A stretch of 40,482 nt of DNA from an uncultured Candidatus Saccharibacteria bacterium (GCA_948944455.1 CARBES010000006.1:1-40482), one strand, 5' to 3'. Positions 15,962 through 23,353 are shown, counted from the stretch's first letter. Notes: generated by a model not told the origin, from the letters alone. Made by a program: numbers and translations.

Positions 15962-16426
15962 TTATTTAAGTGGCTGTTTCTCGATAACGATTTGGCGGTC
16001 GCGTCCTTCTCCTTCGGAGTGGGTAATAATATCAGAGTAATCTTGAGCAACCTTGTGAACGATGCGACGATCAGCGGCGTTTAAATTAACCCGCCTTGGG
16101 CGACCAGTAGCGCGGACTTCACGAATCCAATCTTCAGCCTGTTCAGCAATACGATCAGCGCGCTGACGTTTGTAGTCGGCAACATCGACGTTCACACGAG
16201 TAACCTCAGCCTCATGGCTAGTTAGAGCCATTGAAACGATGTGTTGAAGCGCACGCAAGTTATTAGCTTCACGACCAATTAACAGAGAGTTCATACTGGT
16301 CGAAGGAATGCTAAGCTGAATAACTTCATCATCAATCGTAGAATCTACAGCAACATTGATCCCAAAGAATGAAAGTAGATCTTCTAGGTATTTTGTAGCA
16401 AAGCGAATTGATTCGTCTCTATTCAT
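15962..16426 (-). CDS. jag: KhpB/Jag RNA-binding protein (KH + R3H)
   Basis: This 154-aa protein has the KhpB core: a KH-like domain (about 20-80, with SLLIGREANNLRALQHIVSMAL as the nucleic-acid-binding GxxG-like loop) and an R3H domain (about 85-150, DYKRQRADRIAEQAEDW ... LNAADRRIVHKVAQDY). It lacks the long N-terminal Jag domain found in Firmicutes. KhpB binds RNA and influences cell elongation and division in other bacteria. It lies directly after yidC, the conserved arrangement near oriC. AAAGGAG is formed by the end of yidC and sits 7 nt before the ATG, so the two are cotranscribed. Confidence in the family is high; its RNA targets here are unknown. Confidence 0.92.
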   Translation of the reverse strand: MNRDESIRFATKYLEDLLSFFGINVAVDSTIDDEVIQLSIPSTSMNSLLIGREANNLRALQHIVSMALTSHEAEVTRVNVDVADYKRQRADRIAEQAEDWIREVRATGRPRRVNLNAADRRIVHKVAQDYSDIITHSEGEGRDRQIVIEKQPLK

Positions 16427-16429
16427 AAT

Positions 16430-17557
16430 TTAGCTCCTTTTCTTTTTATGGCCTTTGTGACTACTTTTAGCGGAAATACGCGTAATCTTTATTCCTGGCT
16501 TAGTATCGGCAGCTTCAGCCTTAGCCGAGTTCTTACTCTTCGCCCAGCGACTAGGAGCGGTATCACTGACAACTTCCGCCTCTTGTACATCTTTTAACTC
16601 TTTGAGTATTCGTTTGTCTGCAGAAATTTCCATAGCTTCTTCATTTTTATTAAGGATATAACGCTGTTGAACACCAGTCATAAGGTTACTAATTAGATAA
16701 TAGAACACTAGCGCACCTGGCAAGTTAATCATAATAAGTAGCATCATGATCGGCATAGTATAAGACATCTGACGAGACATAATTTGATTAAGCTCGGTTT
16801 GATCTGGCTCTTTACCATCGGCAGCTTCTTTCATGATTTGACGGAAAGTGCGAGACTTAGCAGTCTTCTTTGACGGGAGCTGCTGACGAGAAATCCAAAG
16901 TTGCGTGAAGGCCGAAGCGAGCGCAAATAGCATAATAATCATCGCGCTAGGCGAGCCAAAACCAGCTCGTGGCTCTAAATCTACCACGCCAAATAGTTTA
17001 GGATGAAAATCATAAGAAACCGGCTCTAACTCACTAATCTTAGTCTCTTTATCTTCGTTGCTAAGATTACTATCATTGCGAATACTAGCAACTTCCCTCT
17101 GGTAGTTTAGATATGGCTGCTGCAACTGGACAACTTCTTCAACGCGCTCAATTTGGCGAACTGGGGCATAAGCGCGCAGTTCAAGGTTATCATCAGGTGC
17201 AGGTAAGGCAATAACTCGGACTGCAGTATAAAGAGCAATAAAGATCGGCAACTGAATAATCAACGTCAACATCGAACGGAAAGGTTTAATATTATTCCGT
17301 TTATATAGATCCATCATCTGAAGCGATTCAAGCTGTCGGTTACCATTACAATTCTTCTTAATCTCGGCAAGCTCAGGCTGAATCTTACGCATAAGACGAG
17401 TTTGGTGAAGCTGACGCTTAATAAGCGGCCACATACAGAATTTTACAAGGATCGTAAACAAAATGATGGCTAAACCAAAATCGCCCACAAAACCGTAAAT
17501 TACAAAAAGCACGTTCGCGATCGGTCGCACAATGAGCATATCAATTAACTCAAACAT
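16430..17557 (-). CDS. yidC: YidC/Oxa1 membrane protein insertase
   Basis: This 375-aa protein inserts and helps fold inner-membrane proteins, with or without SecYEG. The conserved Oxa1 core is clear: FVGDFGLAIILFTILVKFCMWPLIKRQLHQTRLMRKIQPELAEIKK, then the second segment with MLTLIIQLPIFIALYTAVRV, and two C-terminal segments (SAMIIMLFALASAFTQLWISRQ and MPIMMLLIMINLPGALVFYYLISNLMTGVQQ). An extracytoplasmic insertion of about 80 residues separates the second and third segments, and the C-terminal tail is basic (KGHKKKRS), as in ribosome-binding Oxa1 proteins. ATG 17557 is chosen because it lies 6 nt after TGCTATAAT and begins at the first helix. The usual yidD gene is missing between rnpA and yidC. 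Confidence 0.95.
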   Translation of the reverse strand: MFELIDMLIVRPIANVLFVIYGFVGDFGLAIILFTILVKFCMWPLIKRQLHQTRLMRKIQPELAEIKKNCNGNRQLESLQMMDLYKRNNIKPFRSMLTLIIQLPIFIALYTAVRVIALPAPDDNLELRAYAPVRQIERVEEVVQLQQPYLNYQREVASIRNDSNLSNEDKETKISELEPVSYDFHPKLFGVVDLEPRAGFGSPSAMIIMLFALASAFTQLWISRQQLPSKKTAKSRTFRQIMKEAADGKEPDQTELNQIMSRQMSYTMPIMMLLIMINLPGALVFYYLISNLMTGVQQRYILNKNEEAMEISADKRILKELKDVQEAEVVSDTAPSRWAKSKNSAKAEAADTKPGIKITRISAKSSHKGHKKKRS

Positions 17558-17563
17558 GGGTTT

Positions 17564-17572
17564 ATTATAGCA
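17564..17572 (-). promoter_or_regulatory. Extended -10 promoter of yidC-jag
   Basis: TGCTATAAT on the minus strand ends 6 nt before the yidC ATG. No ribosome-binding site fits in between, so a leaderless transcript is predicted. It also fixes the start codon of yidC. Confidence 0.6.
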
Positions 17573-17619
17573 CAAGAGAGCGAAGTTTACTAGGGGAGCC
17601 GAAAAATAAGTTTACTATT

Positions 17620-17988
17620 CTAAAGCTTTGGTTTTGAAACTGGAGAGATCTCGGCGAGCACCCGCTCAAGCAATTCGTGGACGAGGCGTCGCAGCTCAAG
17701 AAATGGCATTTTAGCGACGGAGCGGCTATGTATGATAAACAAACAATCGATCGGACAGGTAAATCCTTCTAGTTCGAGGCGCAGAGCCTCATAGACACGA
17801 CGACGGATTCGGTTGCGCCCAACAGCGGATTTGAGAACCTTTTTTGAAATAACAACTCCAAAACGTTGATAATGTCGTAAGTTCGGCGTAAAAATCAAAG
17901 CCACTAATGGCGTACGGATGGTCTTCCCTTTTTGATGCACATAACGAACACCTCCGCGAGAATGAAACCGATACTTATGCGACAGCAT
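17620..17988 (-). CDS. rnpA: Ribonuclease P protein component
   Basis: This 122-aa basic protein is the protein subunit that helps RNase P RNA process tRNA 5' ends. The family signature is clear: YRFHSRGGVRYVHQKGKTIRTPLVALIF, GVVISKKVLKSAVGRNRIRRRVYEALR (the RNR-type RNA-binding helix), and a normal length. ATG 17988 lies 6 nt after TATAAT (17995-18000), so the mRNA is probably leaderless despite the adjacent upstream rpmH. The usual rpmH-rnpA order is kept, but an inverted repeat and a separate promoter lie between them. Confidence 0.95.
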   Translation of the reverse strand: MLSHKYRFHSRGGVRYVHQKGKTIRTPLVALIFTPNLRHYQRFGVVISKKVLKSAVGRNRIRRRVYEALRLELEGFTCPIDCLFIIHSRSVAKMPFLELRRLVHELLERVLAEISPVSKPKL

Positions 17989-17994
17989 ATAACT

Positions 17995-18000
17995 ATTATA
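17995..18000 (-). promoter_or_regulatory. -10 element of rnpA
   Basis: TATAAT on the minus strand ends 6 nt before the rnpA ATG, another leaderless arrangement. It lies just downstream of the 11-bp inverted repeat at 18006-18031. Confidence 0.55.
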
Positions 18001-18005
18001 CTCTA

Positions 18006-18031
18006 AATATACTCCCGGGCGGGAGTATATT
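18006..18031. repeat. Perfect 11-bp-arm inverted repeat between rpmH and rnpA
   Basis: Arms AATATACTCCC (18006-18016) and its exact reverse complement (18021-18031) flank a GGGC loop. It starts 4 nt after the rpmH stop on the minus strand and sits where the -35 zone of rnpA would be. It could act as an rpmH attenuator or terminator (no long T-run follows), or as an operator for rnpA. Confidence 0.7.
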
Positions 18032-18034
18032 GTT

Positions 18035-18172
18035 TTAGGCGGAGAGGCGAGCGCGACCTTTGATACGGCGGCGCTTCAAGACCTTTTGGCCATTCTTAGT
18101 ACTATTGCGTTTCATGAAGCCATGTTCAACTTTGCGCTGACGTTTGTGTGGCTGATAAGTCCTTTTCGGCAT
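18035..18172 (-). CDS. rpmH: 50S ribosomal protein L34
   Basis: Reading the minus strand gives a 45-residue protein starting MPKRTYQPHKRQRK, passing through VEHGFMKRNSTKNG and ending KGRARLSA before TAA. It is basic and matches bacterial L34 throughout. L34 is a small protein of the large ribosomal subunit. The gene lies between the origin sequences and rnpA, its conserved place next to dnaA and facing away from it. A GCAAGAGAG purine stretch lies about 10 nt upstream and could serve as a ribosome-binding site, with TATAAT-like sequence about 25 nt upstream. Confidence 0.96.
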   Translation of the reverse strand: MPKRTYQPHKRQRKVEHGFMKRNSTKNGQKVLKRRRIKGRARLSA

Positions 18173-18410
18173 ATTTTATTACTCTCTTGCTTTAATAATT
18201 ATAAAATTCTTGTCTTAGTATACACCAGTTTTCCACTTTTTTCAAGAAGTTTTCCACACATCAACCCTCGAAAAGCCGTCTTTGTGGAAAAAATTACCTC
18301 TGTTAGATTTTTCACATATTATACCATCCTGGAATTATAGGGGAAAACTGTGGAAAAGTCAGTAATTGTTTGGTATAATCAAGGTAGAATTAAGGAGGTC
18401 ACAAGGGGTC
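18173..18410. other. Origin region upstream of dnaA with scattered DnaA-box-like sites
   Basis: This 238-nt gap between divergent rpmH and dnaA holds several 9-mers of the TTTTCCACA class: TTTTCCACT 18229-18237, TTTTCCACA 18250-18258, TGTGGAAAA 18283-18291 (reverse), TTTTTCACA 18308-18316, and TGTGGAAAA 18349-18357 (reverse). These also occur beyond dnaA. The dnaA promoter starts only 14 nt after the last box, so autoregulation of dnaA by its product is plausible. Binding is inferred. Confidence 0.75.
18371..18379 (+). promoter_or_regulatory. dnaA promoter, extended -10
   Basis: TGGTATAAT ends 31 nt before the dnaA ATG. Unlike most promoters here, it leaves a leader with a strong Shine-Dalgarno (AAGGAGGT, 18392-18399). 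A DnaA-box-like site lies 13 nt upstream. Confidence 0.6.
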
Positions 18411-19775
18411 ATGCTTGACGTGTGGAAAAATGTGCTGGTTAGAGTGGAGCAGCAGATCTCGCGTGAAAATTTCTCAACCTGGTTTACTGGTACGGAACTT
18501 TTATCCATGGCGAATGGCGAAGTCGTGATTGGGGTTCCCAACGTATTTAAGCAAACTCAATTGCAAGCAAAGTTTACCGAAGTAATAAAGGCTGCTCTTG
18601 AAGGATGCGATATTGAGGTGAAAAGCCTAAAAATCGCAGTAGTCGCCAAAGAAAAGCGTTCTGACAACAAAGTAGCCAGCCAGCCAGCCAGTTTAGCCAA
18701 GTTAGCATCGACTAGACAATACCGTACAGCAAACGGAGCAACTGGTTCCCTACAAACCGGGTTAAATGCACGTTATACTCTTAGTACTTTTGTCGTAGGA
18801 ACAAACAACGATCTCGCAGTAAACGTAGCCAGAAATATTATCGACTTTCCGGGTGAAAAATATAATCCATTTTTCCTCTATGGTGGGCCAGGATTAGGAA
18901 AGACTCATTTAGTACAAGCAATTGGTAATGCTCTGCTCGAAAAGAATCCCGATATGAGAGTACTCTATGCACCGATGTCGAGCTTTTATTCGGATTTCAT
19001 TAAGGCAATTCAGCACAATAAAGGCGACGAGTTCCGGCAGAAGTTCCGCAAGCTAGACGCGCTAATTATTGATGATTTTCAGATGATTATGAATAAGGAT
19101 GCGTCGCAGGCGGAGTTTTTTGATATTTTTAACGAACTATACCAACTAAACAAATGCATTATTGTTACCTCAGACCGATTGCCGGACCAGATTAAATCAG
19201 TGGATGAGCGATTAGCCTCAAGGTTAACCTGGGCGGGAGCGTATGACTTACAGATGCCACAGTTTGAAGAACGCTGCGCAATTCTGCGGTCGATGGCTGA
19301 CTTCCGAGGAGCAGAAATCGAAGATGAGGCGATTGAATATATCGCAGAAAACGTCAAAACCAATATACGTGCATTGGAGGGTGAATTAAGTCATCTTCTA
19401 GCCGTATCAGAGCTAAAAAACATGCCTCCGTTAGAAGTTATTAATGAAGGATATTATGCAAATACAGCTAGCAGCGGACGGGCAAAATCAGTCTCACCAA
19501 AACAGGTTGTAGAAAAAGTAGCAAAGTACTATCAACTAACACCAAAAGAAATGTGCAGCAAGAGCCGGGTAGCACATATAAAAAACGCACGGCAGGTAGC
19601 AATGTATATTCTTTCAAAAGATTTATCGATGAGTACACCAAAGATTGCAATGGAAGTTGGAGTAAAGGATCATACCACCGTGATGCACGGAATTAAGAAA
19701 ATTGAAGGTGACCTAAAGCTTAACTTTTCATTAAGGGATGAAATTGCTTCAATTAAAGAGAAGATCTATGGATAA
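18411..19775 (+). CDS. dnaA: Chromosomal replication initiator DnaA
   Basis: DnaA binds 9-bp boxes at the origin and, as an ATP-bound filament, opens the duplex and helps load the helicase. The 454-aa protein has domain I (VWKNVLVRVEQQISRENFSTWF), a short linker (about 80-120), the AAA+ core with Walker A GGPGLGKTH and Walker B LIIDDFQ, and the C-terminal box-binding domain with RVAHIKNARQVAMY and the signature VGVKDHTTVMHGIKKIE. ATG 18411 is chosen over the in-frame start 15 codons upstream because it begins at domain I and follows AAGGAGGT. Boxes on both sides of the gene suggest a bipartite origin. The C-terminal domain presumably prefers TTTTCCACA, the commonest 9-mer here, rather than the E. 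coli TTATCCACA. Confidence 0.98.
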   Translation: MLDVWKNVLVRVEQQISRENFSTWFTGTELLSMANGEVVIGVPNVFKQTQLQAKFTEVIKAALEGCDIEVKSLKIAVVAKEKRSDNKVASQPASLAKLASTRQYRTANGATGSLQTGLNARYTLSTFVVGTNNDLAVNVARNIIDFPGEKYNPFFLYGGPGLGKTHLVQAIGNALLEKNPDMRVLYAPMSSFYSDFIKAIQHNKGDEFRQKFRKLDALIIDDFQMIMNKDASQAEFFDIFNELYQLNKCIIVTSDRLPDQIKSVDERLASRLTWAGAYDLQMPQFEERCAILRSMADFRGAEIEDEAIEYIAENVKTNIRALEGELSHLLAVSELKNMPPLEVINEGYYANTASSGRAKSVSPKQVVEKVAKYYQLTPKEMCSKSRVAHIKNARQVAMYILSKDLSMSTPKIAMEVGVKDHTTVMHGIKKIEGDLKLNFSLRDEIASIKEKIYG

Positions 19776-19780
19776 GAGCA

Positions 19781-19943
19781 TGTTCGGGTTTTGGCATATG
19801 TGCGAACAAGGTTCGCAAGCTAGCGTCGCCTCACAAGTTTTGAAGCAAGCTTCAAACTCTGTTCGGTTTCTCGGCTTGTTCGGGTACTTTCTTGTTCGGG
19901 TTTTGGCATATGTTCGGGTACTTTCTTGTTCGGGTTGTTCGGG
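19781..19943. repeat. TGTTCGGG iteron-like direct repeats after dnaA
   Basis: Six exact TGTTCGGG octamers start at 19781, 19877, 19893, 19911, 19927 and 19936. They belong to longer exact repeats: 21 nt at 19781-19801 and 19893-19913, and 26 nt at 19877-19902 and 19911-19936 (34-nt period). Two inverted repeats lie among them: GCGAAC-AAG-GTTCGC (19802-19816) and TTTGAAGC-AA-GCTTCAAA (19839-19856). They occupy the start of the dnaA-dnaN gap, directly before the DnaA-box array. The order resembles iterons at plasmid or phage origins, but the binding protein is unknown. Confidence 0.85.
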
Positions 19944-19949
19944 TATTTC

Positions 19950-20149
19950 TGTGGAAAATCTGTGCAAAAGGATGTGGGAAAGTTTGTGGGGAAAAAGTGG
20001 AAAAAGTTGTGGGAAAGTCGATAGCGCTAAAAGTTTAGCGGAAAAGGTGTGGCAAAAGCAAGTTTTACACGGGATGGTGGAAAAGTTTTACCACGGGTTT
20101 TCCACGCAGGTTTTTCCCTGTAAAAGGTGGGTTTTACACAATTTCCACA
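19950..20149. other. Origin DnaA-box cluster between dnaA and dnaN
   Basis: The left part is a tandem run of reverse-oriented TGTGGAAAA-like sites whose GTG cores start at 19951, 19962, 19974, 19986, 19997 and 20009, about one helical turn apart. The right part has plus-oriented sites with CAC cores at 20068, 20092, 20103, 20137 and 20146, including TTTTCCACG and, next to each other, TTTTACACA (20132-20140) and ATTTCCACA (20141-20149). The last two abut the GC cluster and DnaA-trio element. This is the best candidate for oriC in the window. The long open frame across it is not coding. Confidence 0.85.
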
Positions 20150-20180
20150 GGGCCTACTACTACGACTACTACTTTTTATA
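20150..20180 (+). other. DnaA-trio unwinding element of oriC
   Basis: After two abutting DnaA-box-like 9-mers comes a short GC cluster (GGGCC, 20150-20154) and then consecutive triplets on the plus strand: CTA CTA CTA CGA CTA CTA CTT (20154-20174), running into an AT-rich TTTTATATAG. Box, GC spacer, trinucleotide repeat and AT-rich DNA in this order match the basal unwinding unit described for B. subtilis, where DnaA-trios (3'-GAT-5' on the complementary strand) guide the initiator onto single-stranded DNA. The element ends just before the dnaN ribosome-binding site, so unwinding would begin in the dnaN leader. Confidence 0.8.
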
Positions 20181-20201
20181 TAGAGGAAAGGAGATTTAAA
20201 T

Positions 20202-21308
20202 ATGGAAGTTCAAATTAGTCAGGAAAAATTATCGAAAGCACTTAATAATGTGAGTAGGGTGGCAGCTGGGGCGAGAGCAGCATTGCCAATCCTAAATAAT
20301 GTACTTATAAGGGTAGATGAAGGAAAAGTAACATTGACTACGACCAATTTAGATATGGCGGTAGTAAGCTATTTACCAGTAGTTTCCAGTAAAAACGGCG
20401 TAGTGACAGTACCAGCAAGATTGATGGCGGAGTTTGTAAGTAACTTACCAAAAGGTGAGACAGTAGAGATTTTAGCGGAGGATACAAAAGTAACGATTAA
20501 GGCAAAAGGGTATACCTCGACGATTAATGGAGCTTCGGCGGAGGATTTTCCAGAATTACCAGAAATAGACGAAACGAAGGTAGTAAGATTCCAGATGAGC
20601 GCGGAAGAGTTCAAGGCGGGACTTTCGCAGGTGATGATTGCGGCAAGCAATGACATGACGCGGCCGGCATTGACTGGGGTGTATTTTAATACTTTTGAGG
20701 GGGCAATGTATCTAGCGGCGACAGATGGGTATCGATTAGCAGAACGAAAGTTGATCGATAAACTAGAGGCGGAAGTAGCGGCGATTGTGCCAGCGGCTTC
20801 ATTACAAGAGGTTTTGCGCAGTATGAATGATGAAGTGGATGAGGTTGAAGTTTTATTTGACGAAACGCAAGTTAGGTTTCGATTAGGGGGGGTGGAAATT
20901 ACTTCAAAATTGGTAGATGGTTCATTCCCTGACTACCGGCAGCTAATTCCAAAAGAAACCGAAATCCAGATGAAATTAGAGCGCGATGAGTTGATACGGG
21001 TAACAAAATTAGCAGCGCTGTTTGCAAAAGAAGTGGGTGGATCAGTGGTTTGTGAGGCAAAAGCAGAAGCCGGAGTTTTTACGATTGCATCAGTAGCAAA
21101 TGAATTAGGCGAGAATAGTTCTGAGGTAAAAACTGAAGTAAACACTGATGGTAAAGTAACACTGAATTCTCGATTCTTACTAGATGCACTAAATGTTTTG
21201 GATGGGAAAAAAGTAGAAATGGGATTCTCGAACAGGCTAGATCCAGTAGTCATGCGAGCGGAAAAGCAAAGTAATTACGTACATATTGTAATGCCACTAA
21301 AAGGATAA
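20202..21308 (+). CDS. dnaN: DNA polymerase III beta sliding clamp
   Basis: This 368-aa protein is the ring-shaped processivity clamp for replicative polymerase. It shows the three-domain pattern from MEVQISQEKLSKALNNVSRVAAGARAALPILNNVLI, through the middle domain (TRPALTGVYFNTFEGAMYLAATDGYRLAERK) to the C-terminal end HIVMPLKG. Length is typical. GGAAAGGAG (20184-20192) lies 9 nt before the ATG, next to the DnaA-trio element. It follows dnaA with an unusually long, origin-bearing gap of about 425 nt. A structured 116-nt element follows before recF. Confidence 0.98.
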   Translation: MEVQISQEKLSKALNNVSRVAAGARAALPILNNVLIRVDEGKVTLTTTNLDMAVVSYLPVVSSKNGVVTVPARLMAEFVSNLPKGETVEILAEDTKVTIKAKGYTSTINGASAEDFPELPEIDETKVVRFQMSAEEFKAGLSQVMIAASNDMTRPALTGVYFNTFEGAMYLAATDGYRLAERKLIDKLEAEVAAIVPAASLQEVLRSMNDEVDEVEVLFDETQVRFRLGGVEITSKLVDGSFPDYRQLIPKETEIQMKLERDELIRVTKLAALFAKEVGGSVVCEAKAEAGVFTIASVANELGENSSEVKTEVNTDGKVTLNSRFLLDALNVLDGKKVEMGFSNRLDPVVMRAEKQSNYVHIVMPLKG

Positions 21309-21314
21309 TATGCT

Positions 21315-21430
21315 AAGTACCTCTCAACATGCTTTTCTCGAGGCGCGTCCAAGGCGCCTGCCGTTGCAGGGCCTTGGCGCTACTCCTCCTCGTAAGTCCG
21401 GATCCTCTCGAAAAACATTGAGAAGTACTT
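21315..21430. ncRNA. 116-nt structured element between dnaN and recF (candidate RNA)
   Basis: The ends are long imperfect inverted repeats: AAGTACCTCTCAACATG at 21315 pairs with CATTGAGAAGTACTT ending 21430, and TTTTCTCGAGG pairs with CCTCTCGAAAA. A second hairpin stands inside: GCG-TCCAAGG ... CCTTGGCGC with the inner stem CCTGC-CGTT-GCAGG. Together this gives one long rod with an apical hairpin and an internal strand (about 21381-21405). The element starts 7 nt after the dnaN stop. No T-run follows, so it is not a simple terminator. It lacks the GGAA-loop motif of SRP RNA. It could be a small RNA, an mRNA processing or attenuation element, or a small non-coding mobile element. Confidence 0.5.
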
Positions 21431-21472
21431 CAGTGTATTTCTTCAAGTTGTCTTTAGATTTGGAGTGGGGTT

Positions 21473-22510
21473 ATGATTATTAGAAGCGTGAAGATGACGA
21501 ATTTTCGAAGTCATGAGAGTTTTGTTTTGAATTGTGATCCACAAACGACTACGATAATTGGGGAAAACGGTTGTGGAAAAACATCGGTACTGGAGGCGAT
21601 ATATGAGGCGATGCAGGGGAAAAGTTTTCGAGCGGTGGATCGGGAGATATTGCGACGAGGAAAAGACTTTTACCGAGTTGAGCTAGAATATGAAGATGGT
21701 AGAAGAGTGGTGGTGGTTTTTGATGGGGTAAAAAAAGAGTTTCTAGCGGAAGACAAAAAATCTCGAAGGTTGCCGAAAAAAGCAAGATATCCGATTGTAT
21801 TATTTGAGCCAGATGACCTACATTTAGTGGGGTCAAGCCCGGTGAGTCGACGGGGGTATTTTGATCGATTCTTTGGACAGTTATCGGAAAAATATGCGAT
21901 GGCGCTTTCGAGGTATAACAAAGCACTAAAACAACGAAACGAATTACTTAAAGAGGAGAATTTGCGACAAGAAGATTTGTTTTCCTGGGATATTTTATTG
22001 ACTAGATATGGAGTGGAGCTGATGGAAGGGCGGCGGAGCTATGTGGAAAAGATTAACGAGCGGTTTACTGAGGTTTATCGCTCAATTGCGGAAAATGACG
22101 ATGAAGTTGCGCTAGATTACTATAGCGAGGTGAAATCAGAGAGTGAATTTTTAGCTCGGTTAGGGAAAGATTTTGAACGTGATAGGCTACTTGGACATAC
22201 TAGCTATGGAGTACATCACGATAATTATGAATTTATATTTAATCAAGTGAAAGCGGATGGGTCAGCAAGTCGGGGTGAAGTGCGCTCGAGTGTTTTGGCA
22301 CTGAAATTCATTGAAGCAGAAATGATAATGGAGATTATTCGAAAGCGTCCAGTGGTGTTATTGGATGATGTATTTTCTGAATTGGATGAGATACGACAAA
22401 AATGCCTAGTACGGAATTTTCAGGAAAATCAGGTTATTCTTACCTCGGTAGGAAGTAAAGAAGACCGGACTAGTTGCGTCGTTCTAAAAAGAGGGTATGG
22501 GTATTTTTGA
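21473..22510 (+). CDS. recF: DNA replication and repair protein RecF
   Basis: RecF is an SMC-like ATPase that, with RecO and RecR, loads RecA at gaps. The 345-aa protein begins MIIRSVKMTNFRSHESF and has Walker A GENGCGKTS (30-38), the family stretch FEPDDLHLVGSSPVSRRGYFD, and the Walker B region VVLLDDVFSELDE near residue 300. It is slightly shorter than the roughly 360-370 aa of many RecF proteins but complete at both ends. GGAGTGGGG lies just upstream of the ATG. dnaA-dnaN-recF is the conserved origin order; two more GTGGAAAA-type sites follow the gene at about 22575 and 22602. Confidence 0.96.
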   Translation: MIIRSVKMTNFRSHESFVLNCDPQTTTIIGENGCGKTSVLEAIYEAMQGKSFRAVDREILRRGKDFYRVELEYEDGRRVVVVFDGVKKEFLAEDKKSRRLPKKARYPIVLFEPDDLHLVGSSPVSRRGYFDRFFGQLSEKYAMALSRYNKALKQRNELLKEENLRQEDLFSWDILLTRYGVELMEGRRSYVEKINERFTEVYRSIAENDDEVALDYYSEVKSESEFLARLGKDFERDRLLGHTSYGVHHDNYEFIFNQVKADGSASRGEVRSSVLALKFIEAEMIMEIIRKRPVVLLDDVFSELDEIRQKCLVRNFQENQVILTSVGSKEDRTSCVVLKRGYGYF

Positions 22511-22684
22511 CGAAGCTGAAAATAGTTGGTAAAATTGTAGTTGACAGACTTCAGTTATTATTGAAATGAATAAAGTGGAAAAGTAAAGAGTTTTGCGCAG
22601 GGTGTGGAAAAGGTGGGGTTGACAAAGAAGGAAACATAGAAGTGTAGATAAGGATAACACCAGTTATTTGGCAACCCTTGTTTG

Positions 22685-23344
22685 CTAGTTTAATGGCTCA
22701 ATAGGTGTATACTCGTAGATGATTTGGTAATCGTCTGGGTCGAAGCCTTTTTCGCGTATTTTCTGGAGGGCTTTTTCCCTATTGCCGCCAGTTGTGTCGG
22801 TAATTTTTACGCAGAAATCAGTTTTACATCCATCGAAGTTCCCGCCAGTTACAGAATATTCGGTCCAATCATAAGTTACTGGGTCTACTTCAACTATAGT
22901 GAAGGGTATAGCTGTAACAATTGGGTATTTTGCGGCGTAATTAGCCGCAGATTCGTTGGCAATGTAGTTTGCGGCGGAGAGATAATAAGCATATTCTTCG
23001 TCATGAGTTTCGTACCAGTTAAATGGGTCACCTTCATTCGGATTAAGATATAAGGCTAAAACTGTTGTTTGATGTTCTTGCAGAATAAGCTTGCGTTCTT
23101 GTGTTTCAAAGTCATTAGCAGCTATCGTAACCGTGTATTCCCCAGGTTTAAGACGAAGATCATTATTGATGGGGTAGTTTTTGCCGTCAATTGTCATTTT
23201 TGCGAAGGATGGAGCAATAATCGTATGCAATGTGGCGGTTTTTTGAGAGTCGATGATGAAGAAAATAATAGAAAAAATTACTATAGCAACAAATATAACT
23301 ATTCCCCCAATTACTATAATCTTCCCTCTTTTTTGTTGATTCAT
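22685..23344 (-). CDS. Membrane-anchored PEGA-domain protein
   Basis: This 219-aa protein has a short basic cytoplasmic tail, one membrane segment (residues 9-32) and an extracytoplasmic PEGA domain (about 38-100: APSFAKMTIDGKNYPI ... RLKPGEYTVTIAANDFETQERKLIL). The last 110 residues (NWYETHDEEYAYYLSAANYIANESAANYAAKYP ... CKTDFCVKITDT) have no family I recognise but include two close cysteines. PEGA domains occur in surface proteins and often sit against the wall. AAGGAG lies 6 nt before the ATG, and the gene is last in the secretion operon, 9 nt after the GH73 hydrolase gene, so a part in the envelope-spanning apparatus is likely but unproven. Confidence 0.8.
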   Translation of the reverse strand: MNQQKRGKIIVIGGIVIFVAIVIFSIIFFIIDSQKTATLHTIIAPSFAKMTIDGKNYPINNDLRLKPGEYTVTIAANDFETQERKLILQEHQTTVLALYLNPNEGDPFNWYETHDEEYAYYLSAANYIANESAANYAAKYPIVTAIPFTIVEVDPVTYDWTEYSVTGGNFDGCKTDFCVKITDTTGGNREKALQKIREKGFDPDDYQIIYEYTPIEPLN

Positions 23345-23353
23345 GCCGACTCC

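Noticed and set aside
19781..19943. CRISPR array
   Set aside because: Repeat units are 8-26 nt at irregular distances with no unique spacers of constant length and no cas genes.
19738..20199. 153-codon open frame across the dnaA-dnaN gap
   Set aside because: It starts inside dnaA, has no ribosome-binding site, and its residues come from TGTTCGGG repeats, DnaA boxes and the CTA triplets. The DNA is better explained as origin.
21315..21430. SRP (4.5S) RNA
   Set aside because: Neither strand has the conserved GGAA-type apical loop and AGCAGCC pairing; the apical stem is CCTGC-CGTT-GCAGG.
22511..22684. Gene or promoter in the recF-PEGA gap
   Set aside because: Two TTGACA hexamers and two GTGGAAAA-type sites are present, but no matching -10 or ORF; the flanking genes converge.
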